Source: Bacteroidales bacterium (GTDB lineage Bacteria; Bacteroidota; Bacteroidia; Bacteroidales; P3). From it: a DNA stretch of 11,173 bases. Numbering within the stretch: position 1 is the first letter of the stretch; every line of letters starts with the position of its first letter. Made by a program: the position numbers and the translations under genes. The notes beneath the pieces are model-generated. The model saw only the letters and a list, made by a program, of their open reading frames with translations. It was not told the origin of the DNA and searched no databases. Location of the stretch: contig CAAGNU010000306.1 of the NCBI GenBank assembly GCA_900771365.1, positions 1-11,173 of the forward strand, given 5' to 3'. This document shows, one piece after another, positions 6,611 to 11,173 of the stretch.

Positions 6611-7062
6611 TATTCCTGAGTGAAGGAAAGGTCAAAGTTGATGTCAACATCGTCCTGTTTGACGGAGAAGTTGATGGTCTTGTCCTTCTTGTTGTAGGTG
6701 AAGGGGATAGTAACGTTCTCGCCGGATTCTGCGTCGGTAGCGGAGAGTACACCGTTCTCACCATCGAAGGTGTAGGTGAAGTTGTCGGAGTAGGTGTCGG
6801 CGGGGAAGGTCATGACGGGTATTCCCATAACGGATACGGAACCCGACATGGTGATGGAGAGGGTGCCGGTAGTAGCGTCGGCAAATATAAGGGTGCAGTC
6901 CATGGTCATATCCACGGTACCGGTTATACCTTCAATGGTGGAGGTTTCATTGATTACCTGATGAGCTTTCCAAGTGGTGCCGCTCAGTTCGAGGTCTTTC
7001 TGGCAGGAGGCGAACATCATGGCGAAGCATGCCACAAAGGTCATTAAAAGAACTTTTTTCAT
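6610..7062 (-). CDS. Small secreted lipoprotein B, lipocalin-like, paralogue of its upstream neighbour
   Basis: A 150-residue lipoprotein of unknown function. The signal peptide MKKVLLMTFVACFAMMFASC has lipobox FASC with Cys20 as the lipidation site, and QKD follows. The mature domain is strand-rich, with GTTWKAHQ, CTLIFADATTGTLSI, FTYTFDGENG, VTIPFTYNKKDKTINFSV and FDLSF. This pattern resembles small lipocalin-like or single-sheet barrels that hold a hydrophobic ligand; that is a guess from strand pattern only. It shares its architecture, GTTW opening, FTYTFD and IPFTY blocks with the gene just upstream, so the two are tandem duplicates. The first 40 coding bases are identical between them. 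It touches folK by a TAATG junction. The final location is probably the outer membrane, since residues after Cys20 are Gln-Lys rather than a clear inner-membrane retention signal. Confidence 0.85.
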   Translation of the reverse strand: MKKVLLMTFVACFAMMFASCQKDLELSGTTWKAHQVINETSTIEGITGTVDMTMDCTLIFADATTGTLSITMSGSVSVMGIPVMTFPADTYSDNFTYTFDGENGVLSATDAESGENVTIPFTYNKKDKTINFSVKQDDVDINFDLSFTQE

Positions 7063-7065
7063 GTT
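7021..7065 (-). repeat. 45-bp direct repeat, copy 1 (signal-peptide DNA of lipoprotein B)
   Basis: Identical over 45 bp to 7544-7588. It covers three bases before the ATG and the first 14 codons. The identity stops abruptly into the diverged mature domain and into an unrelated leader. Confidence 0.85.
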
Positions 7066-7105
7066 TTTGAGTATTTAATTGGTGATATTTAAATTGTTGT
7101 AGCCG

Positions 7106-7585
7106 TTATTGCTGTTGTGCAAAGGTAAGGTCGAAGGTGAAGGACATGCTGTGCTCTTCCATGGCCTGAGTGAAGGAGAAGCGGATGGTGTTAGTCTCCT
7201 TGCTATAGGTGAAGGGGATGGAAAGCGCACGACCGCCGATTGTGGTGGAGATGGTGCCCTTTGTGTTGTCGAAGGTGTAGGTGAAATCGTAGGTGTGGGT
7301 CTTGGCGGGGTAATCTTGGAGCACGGAGCCCATCATGTAGGATACCTCGCTGTCGACAACCGTGAGGGTTCCTTTTGTGTTGTCGGTGAAAGCCAGCGTG
7401 CACTTAACGGTCATGTCCATCGATACGTTCATATCGGTGGAGATAATCTGGTTGAGGGTCTGCTGAGCCGTCCAAGTGGTGCCAGGCAGTCCTTTAAACT
7501 CTGTGTTGACATCGTCATCCTTGTGGCAGGAGGCAGCCAAGAGGGCGAAGCATGCCACAAAGGTCATTAAAAGAACTTTTTTCAT
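7106..7585 (-). CDS. Small secreted lipoprotein A, lipocalin-like, paralogue of its downstream neighbour
   Basis: A 159-residue lipoprotein starting at the ATG at 7585-7583, which gives MKKVLLMTFVACFALLAASC with lipobox AASC and Cys20. The mature part starts HKDDDVN. The frame is open further upstream into the antisense of glnA, but that part has no coding character, and the signal peptide fixes the start. The core has GTTWTAQQ, CTLAFTDNTKGTLTV, FTYTFDNTKGTIST, LSIPFTYSKETNTIRFSF and FDLTF, aligning block by block with lipoprotein B at roughly 40% identity by eye. Function is unknown. It lies 88 bp after glnA beyond a stem-loop, with no clear promoter of its own, and 43 bp before lipoprotein B. 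Expression may depend on read-through from glnA or on a promoter I cannot see. Confidence 0.85.
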   Translation of the reverse strand: MKKVLLMTFVACFALLAASCHKDDDVNTEFKGLPGTTWTAQQTLNQIISTDMNVSMDMTVKCTLAFTDNTKGTLTVVDSEVSYMMGSVLQDYPAKTHTYDFTYTFDNTKGTISTTIGGRALSIPFTYSKETNTIRFSFTQAMEEHSMSFTFDLTFAQQQ

Positions 7586-7588
7586 GTT
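7544..7588 (-). repeat. 45-bp direct repeat, copy 2 (signal-peptide DNA of lipoprotein A)
   Basis: Identical to 7021-7065, from three bases before the ATG into codon 14 of the signal peptide. Confidence 0.85.
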
Positions 7589-7619
7589 GTTGATATTTTT
7601 TTTGGTAATAATATGGGTA

Positions 7620-7658
7620 AAGGAATGGCGGGGGCTGCGGGGGCTCCTGCCATTCCTT
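7620..7658 (-). terminator. Stem-loop after glnA, probable (partial) terminator
   Basis: Arms AAGGAATGGC (7620-7629) and GCCATTCCTT (7649-7658) pair perfectly over 10 bp. The stem extends inward through the G-run 7630-7634 against 7644-7648; this is better paired in a plus-strand RNA, since two positions are A-C mismatches in the minus-strand RNA. It begins 16 nt after the glnA stop. The minus-strand transcript continues with UUUACCC rather than a long U-tract, so termination may be leaky and let some transcription pass to the lipoprotein genes. Confidence 0.6.
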
Positions 7659-7673
7659 GTGTGATTACACGTA

Positions 7674-9179
7674 TCAGCCGCAGTGGATGAAGGTCTCGAC
7701 GAGCTCGAGAATCTTCTGCGAATCGTTGCCGATCTCAGTGCGGAGGGTGCGGTCGTTGAAGGAGCGGAGGTCCTTGAGGATGCCGTCGATAAGGGCGGGG
7801 GCGAAGATGCCTTTTTCCTCATAGATGGCGCGGTCGCGTTCCAGAAGGTCGGCGCTTGCTGCGCAGCTGTCGGGCAGCACATCGAGGCGGCTGAGGACAT
7901 CCTCATGCTCGAAGATGTTGACGCTCACATAGCGGTCCTTGGCATACTGGACGGCGTTCTCCATCTCGAAGCCGTGGCGTGCGGCCACGGTCATGCCGGC
8001 AAGGAGCAGATAGACGTTTGCGCTGCCGTCAGGGGTGCGGAGCTCGATGGTCTGCTTGTAGCTGAAATCGACATCGTTGTTCTTTTCTAATGGGTTGCAA
8101 TGGGCCATCATGTTGCCGCTGCCCTTGGTCCAGCCGAGGGGCACGCGCACCATGGCGCTGCGGTTGCGGTCGCCCCAGCAGATGTTGGTAGGAGCTTCTT
8201 GATGAGGCACCAGGCGGAAGTAGCTGGTGGGGTTGGTGTCGCCGAAAGCGGTGAGGGAGCCTGCCAGGTTGAGGATGCCGGCGATAGCCTTGTGGGCCAC
8301 CTCGGTGAGGCCGTTCTCGCCCACGTACATGTTCTTGCCGTCCTTGGTGATGCGGGTGTGGATGTGCATGCCGCTACCGGCTTTGCCCACGGTAATCTTG
8401 GGAGCGAAGGTGACGGTGATGCCATACTGGAAGCCGAGCTCGCGCATAATCCATTTGGCGATAACCAGCTGGTCGGCTGCGTCCTCAAGATGGGTGGGGA
8501 GGAACTCGATTTCGTTTTGCTCATACATGGTGTCGCCCACGCAGAAGTTGCCCACTTCGCTGTGGCCGTACTTGATGAGGCCGCCAGCCTCGGCGATGAG
8601 CTTCATGGCCTCCACGCGGAAAGCCTCGAACTTGCAGAAAGGAGCGGAGGCATGGTAGCCGCGCTGGTCGGCGGGCAGATAAGTGTCCTCCTTGGAAGCG
8701 ATGACGTAGTACTCAAGTTCGCCCATGACCTCGAAGTCCATGCCGCCCGTAGCCTCGCGGAAAGCCTTGCCGGCTTTGGCCAGGGTGTACTCGGGAGCCA
8801 TGTCGAAAGGCTCGCCGTCCTTGGTGTAGAAATTACAGAGGATGTCAAGAGTGGGAATCTCGGCGAAGGGGTCAAGGAAGGCTGTGCGGAAGCGGGGGAT
8901 GACGTAGAGGTCGCTGCTGCCGGCCTCGAGGAAGGGGAAGAGGCTGGAGCCGTCCACGCGCTCGCCGGAGGTGAGGATTTCGTCAGCGTGCTCGAGGCTG
9001 TTGATGACAAAGTTGAGGGTCTTCAGACGTCCGTCGTTAGCCATATAGCGGAACTTGATCATCTCGATGTCGAACTCCTCGATGACCTTGAGGATATCAG
9101 CTTTGGTAAATTCGCTCATGGGTTTTTCGAGGAATTGCACCAAGCGGTTGGGATTCAGTTTGATTTCTGCTTGTTTCAT
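7674..9179 (-). CDS. glnA: Glutamine synthetase, type I-like
   Basis: Cytoplasmic enzyme of 501 residues that makes glutamine from glutamate, ammonia and ATP. Type I signatures in order: a beta-grasp N-domain with DGSSLFPF (residues 76-83) and SSDLYVIP; VMGELEYYVI with metal ligands E154 and E156; YEQNEIEF (219-226) with further metal ligands; GSGMHIH (268-274), the ammonium/glutamate site histidine; NPTSYFRLVPHQEAPTN (316-332); GDRNRSAMVRVPL (336-348); and IELRTPDGSANVYL (378-391). Between residues 349 and 377 there is an extra segment (around MMAHCNPLEKNNDVDF). The NLYDLP adenylylation-site motif of enterobacterial GlnA is absent, so control by adenylylation is unlikely. It is not the 700-residue type III enzyme also common in Bacteroidetes. 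The ATG at 9179 lies 26 nt after a good -7 box. Confidence 0.95.
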   Translation of the reverse strand: MKQAEIKLNPNRLVQFLEKPMSEFTKADILKVIEEFDIEMIKFRYMANDGRLKTLNFVINSLEHADEILTSGERVDGSSLFPFLEAGSSDLYVIPRFRTAFLDPFAEIPTLDILCNFYTKDGEPFDMAPEYTLAKAGKAFREATGGMDFEVMGELEYYVIASKEDTYLPADQRGYHASAPFCKFEAFRVEAMKLIAEAGGLIKYGHSEVGNFCVGDTMYEQNEIEFLPTHLEDAADQLVIAKWIMRELGFQYGITVTFAPKITVGKAGSGMHIHTRITKDGKNMYVGENGLTEVAHKAIAGILNLAGSLTAFGDTNPTSYFRLVPHQEAPTNICWGDRNRSAMVRVPLGWTKGSGNMMAHCNPLEKNNDVDFSYKQTIELRTPDGSANVYLLLAGMTVAARHGFEMENAVQYAKDRYVSVNIFEHEDVLSRLDVLPDSCAASADLLERDRAIYEEKGIFAPALIDGILKDLRSFNDRTLRTEIGNDSQKILELVETFIHCG

Positions 9180-9205
9180 GATATATATATTTTGAATTGG
9201 GACTG

Positions 9206-9213
9206 CAAAGATA
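9206..9213 (-). promoter_or_regulatory. -7 box of the glnA promoter
   Basis: On the minus strand TATCTTTG, a perfect TAnnTTTG box, lies 26 nt before the glnA ATG. No TTTG is seen at the expected -33 distance; instead that position falls in the A-tract repeat at 9210-9257, which suggests activator help or an A-tract UP-like element. Confidence 0.7.
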
Positions 9214-9257
9214 CGACTTTTTTTTCAATATTGCGATACTTTTTTTCGATATATTGC
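9210..9257 (-). repeat. Two adjoining imperfect 23-25 bp repeats upstream of glnA
   Basis: On the minus strand GCAATAT-TCGAAAAAAAGTATC (9257-9235) is followed directly by GCAATATTGAAAAAAAAGTCGTATC (9234-9210, 25 nt). Both units are GCAATAT, a 7-8 base A-tract, GT and ATC. The second unit runs into the -7 box, so the repeat covers the -33 region. It could be a regulator-binding pair or a bent-DNA element. Confidence 0.6.
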
Positions 9258-9601
9258 AACCAGCGATACAACTAATTGATATACATTAAACAAAAAATAT
9301 ATAATTAAACATAGAAAATGTCTCTCGTCACATTTTTTTCTCATAATACTGCAGCATAAATGCTAATGCTATCCAGCCTCGCCCATAATAAAGTCCACCG
9401 AAACAGACCATCTGCCACAGTCCATCACGCATCCGAAGTTAGGGCGAAGCATCAGCAAACTTCGTAGAGGCATCCTGGCGCGGTACAATAAAATTTCTGT
9501 CCGATACAATAAAAAGAATCATGACGCGTTATTACAAAATCTGTAAGCCTCGAAAGAGGGATGCAGTCAATGTTGAATTAATCAATAAACCTCACAATAT
9601 C
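9258..9601. other. Divergent intergenic region between glnA and the aminopeptidase gene
   Basis: Roughly 340 bp with no convincing gene. The part next to glnA (9270-9355) is very AT-rich. Bases about 9365-9480 are richer in G+C, with GCATC three times at 20-21 bp spacing (9429, 9449, 9470) and a 7-bp inverted repeat CGAAGTT (9434-9440) / AACTTCG (9458-9464). Two TACAATAAAA copies follow. I see no canonical TAnnTTTG promoter for the plus-strand gene, although transcription must start somewhere here. Confidence 0.6.
9484..9514 (+). promoter_or_regulatory. Paired TACAATAAAA motifs 21 bp apart
   Basis: TACAATAAAA occurs at 9484-9493 and 9505-9514, preceded by CGG and CCGA. The 21-bp spacing is two helical turns, so both would face the same side of the DNA. 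It could be an operator or promoter element for the downstream aminopeptidase gene; there is no direct proof. Confidence 0.4.
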
Positions 9602-10990
9602 ATGTTCAAGAAAGAAACTTATATAGCTCGCCGTGAACAGCTCCGCAAGGATGTCGGCCATGGCCTTATCATTATTCAGGGCAACCATGAAGCCTCCTGC
9701 AACTATCCCGACAACACTTACTGGTTCCGTCAGGACAGCACCTTTCTTTATTTCTTCGGCCTTCAGAGAGAAGACCTCGTGGGCGTACTCGACTGCGATA
9801 GCGGCCGCGACTACCTCTTCGCCAACGATTACGATATCGACGATGTTATTTGGACTGGCCCCCTGCCCAGCGTCAAGGAGCTTGCCGCCAGCGTGGGCGT
9901 GGAGCATAGTGGCGGCCTCGCTGCCCTCCAGACCCTCTGCACCAAGACCGTGGGCGAGGCTCGCAAAATCCATTATCTGCCGCCCTATCGTGCCGATAAT
10001 CAGCGTCAGATGAGCCAGCTGCTCGGCATCAAGTTCGACGCCGTGCTCCGCTATGCCTCCATGGAGCTCATCCTCGCCTGCGTCAAACAGCGCAGCATCA
10101 AGAGCGCTGAGGAAATCGAGGAGATTGAGAAGGCTATCGCCACGGCCTACAACATGCACGTCGGCGCTATGAAGATGGCTATGCCCGGACGCTATGAGTA
10201 CGAGCTCGCCGGCTTCATGCAGGGCGAGGCTTGGAAGGGCAACGGCCCCGTCTCCTTCCCCGTCATCATGACCATCCACGGCGAGACGCTCCACAACCAC
10301 AACCACGACCATAAGCTCGAGGTGGGCCGTATGCTCGTGATGGATGCTGGCTGCGAGACCGCCATGAACTACTGCTCCGACATCACCCGTTCGGTGCCCG
10401 TGGGAGGCAAGTTCGACGACCGCCAGAAGGCTATCTACGAAATCGTCCTCGCCGCCAACATGGAGGCTGCCCGCGTCTCCCGCCCCGGCATCACCTATCA
10501 GGAAGTCCATACGGCTGCCAGCCGCGTGCTGGCTCAGGGCTACAAGGAGCTCGGCATCCTCAGAGGCAACCTCGACGACATCGTGGCTAACGGTGCCCAC
10601 AGCCTCCTTATGCCTCACGGCCTCGGCCACATGATGGGCCTCGATGTCCACGATATGGAAAACTACGGCCAGATCAATGTCGGCTACGACGATGAGACGC
10701 GTCCCTCCACGCAGTTCGGCCTCGGCAGCCTGCGTTGTGGCCGCCGTCTCCAGCCCGGCTTTGTCATCACGGATGAGCCTGGCTGCTACTTCATCCCCGC
10801 CCTCATCGATCAATGGCGCCAACAAGGCACGAACAAGGACTACATCAACTTCGACGAGCTTGAGAAGTGGAAGGACTTCGGCGGCATCCGCATCGAAGAC
10901 GACATCCTTATCACCGATAATGGCTGCCGCGTCCTTGGCAAGCCTATCCCCAAGACTGTCAAGGAGATTGAAGCCGTCATGTCCGAGTAA
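9602..10990 (+). CDS. pepP: Xaa-Pro aminopeptidase (aminopeptidase P), peptidase family M24B
   Basis: A 462-residue metallopeptidase that removes the N-terminal residue from peptides with proline in second place. An aminopeptidase P N-domain (residues about 1-130, with NTYWFRQDSTFLYFFG) is followed by the pita-bread catalytic domain. All five metal ligands are present: D248 (MLVMDAGCE), D260 (CSDITRSVPVGG), H343 (MPHGLGHMMGLDVHD), E392 (ITDEPGCYF) and E432 (GGIRIEDDILIT). The extra active-site histidines H339 and H350 are also there. No signal peptide is seen, so it is cytoplasmic. I chose the ATG at 9602 because MFKKETYIARREQL matches the usual N-terminus; an ATG at 9521 would add 27 basic residues of no family character. 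It is monocistronic, divergent from glnA and ends before a strong terminator. Confidence 0.94.
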   Translation: MFKKETYIARREQLRKDVGHGLIIIQGNHEASCNYPDNTYWFRQDSTFLYFFGLQREDLVGVLDCDSGRDYLFANDYDIDDVIWTGPLPSVKELAASVGVEHSGGLAALQTLCTKTVGEARKIHYLPPYRADNQRQMSQLLGIKFDAVLRYASMELILACVKQRSIKSAEEIEEIEKAIATAYNMHVGAMKMAMPGRYEYELAGFMQGEAWKGNGPVSFPVIMTIHGETLHNHNHDHKLEVGRMLVMDAGCETAMNYCSDITRSVPVGGKFDDRQKAIYEIVLAANMEAARVSRPGITYQEVHTAASRVLAQGYKELGILRGNLDDIVANGAHSLLMPHGLGHMMGLDVHDMENYGQINVGYDDETRPSTQFGLGSLRCGRRLQPGFVITDEPGCYFIPALIDQWRQQGTNKDYINFDELEKWKDFGGIRIEDDILITDNGCRVLGKPIPKTVKEIEAVMSE

Positions 10991-11014
10991 TTTTATATTG
11001 AGATATGCAACTAA

Positions 11015-11052
11015 AGATGCCGCGAGCGTTTTGCCCGCGGCATCTCTTTTTT
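11015..11052 (+). terminator. Intrinsic terminator after the aminopeptidase gene
   Basis: AGATGCCGCG (11015-11024) and CGCGGCATCT (11036-11045) form a perfect 10-bp G/C-rich stem. It is extended by GC/GC after one mismatch and is followed by TCTTTTTT. It begins 24 nt after the stop codon. Confidence 0.92.
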
Positions 11053-11092
11053 GTTAAAGGGGAGTTCTATAAATTAAAATAGTGTTAATCAT

Positions 11093-11123
11093 TTTGTTAT
11101 GTCAGAAATTTTTCGTATCTTTG
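11093..11123 (+). promoter_or_regulatory. Bacteroidetes consensus promoter at the right edge
   Basis: TTTG (11093-11096), a 19-nt spacer, and TATCTTTG (11116-11123) match the -33/-7 consensus perfectly. It would drive the gene starting at 11148. Its spacer shares TATGTCAGA with the transposase promoter at 1601-1631. Confidence 0.85.
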
Positions 11124-11147
11124 CAAAAAAATTGAAAGGGAATTGAT

Positions 11148-11173
11148 ATGGCATACAAAAACACATCAGAAGC
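11148..11173 (+). CDS. Start of a gene cut by the window edge, product unknown
   Basis: ATG at 11148 opens MAYKNTSE and continues off the window. It lies 24 nt after a perfect -7 box and is preceded by GAAAGGGA, a plausible ribosome-binding site about 7 nt upstream. Only eight complete codons are visible, so no family can be named. Confidence 0.6.

Noticed and set aside
7586..7906. 107-codon N-terminal extension of lipoprotein A into glnA
   Set aside because: Ser/Ala/Arg-rich antisense translation of glnA; the lipoprotein signal peptide fixes the start at 7585.
8100..9275. Plus-strand reading frame of 391 codons opposite glnA
   Set aside because: Shadow of glnA; repetitive Ala/Val/Gly/His composition, and glnA motifs on the other strand are unmistakable.
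9328..9432. 34-codon minus-strand frame with a hydrophobic stretch (LWQMVCFGGLYYGRGWIALAF)
   Set aside because: No promoter or ribosome site seen and no known family; too short to support as a gene from sequence alone.
9521..9601. 27-residue N-terminal extension of the aminopeptidase
   Set aside because: Basic, no family similarity, lies in the regulatory region; the ATG at 9602 gives the usual N-terminus and length.
9578..10825. Minus-strand reading frame of 415 codons opposite the aminopeptidase gene
   Set aside because: Antisense shadow of a complete M24 enzyme; no recognisable domain.

Overview
The window looks like a chromosomal segment of a gut- or rumen-type Bacteroidales bacterium. 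The evidence is the TTTG-N19-TAnnTTTG promoters, A-rich leaders with few Shine-Dalgarno sites, a TonB-dependent receptor with a carboxypeptidase-regulatory-like N-domain paired with a DUF4249 lipoprotein, an IS1380-type transposase, and protein sequences of Bacteroidetes style. Genes are fairly GC-rich and spacers AT-rich, which gives many long spurious antisense reading frames.

Layout. (1) Bases 1-1841 are an eroded accessory patch. A complete IS1380-family element (about 106-1700, transposase on the minus strand) abuts the 3' remnant of a type I restriction specificity gene (hsdS, plus strand, 1701-1841). (2) From 9179 down to 2002 seven genes run on the minus strand in the order glnA, small lipoprotein A, small lipoprotein B, folK, TonB-dependent receptor, DUF4249 lipoprotein, aroK. 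Several junctions overlap or touch: TAATG between lipoprotein B and folK, a 34-nt overlap of folK and the receptor gene, and ATGA between the DUF4249 gene and aroK. A stem-loop follows glnA, another palindrome lies between the receptor and DUF4249 genes, and a repeat-built hairpin with a T-tract follows aroK. (3) A divergent intergenic region (9180-9601) holds the glnA promoter with a tandem A-tract repeat, and a stretch with short motifs spaced 20-21 bp. (4) An M24 Xaa-Pro aminopeptidase gene (9602-10990, plus) ends in a strong intrinsic terminator. It is followed by a near-consensus promoter and the first codons of a new gene at the window edge.

How the genes may work together. glnA makes glutamine. 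folK makes the pterin precursor of folate. aroK feeds the shikimate pathway, which supplies chorismate and hence p-aminobenzoate. The receptor/DUF4249 pair is an outer-membrane uptake module of unknown substrate, translationally linked to folK on one side and aroK on the other. The two small lipoproteins are tandem paralogues with nearly identical signal-peptide DNA. No clearly novel defence or mobile system is visible. The most unusual points are the uptake module and duplicated lipoproteins embedded in a metabolic gene run, and the repeat-rich regulatory DNA around them.
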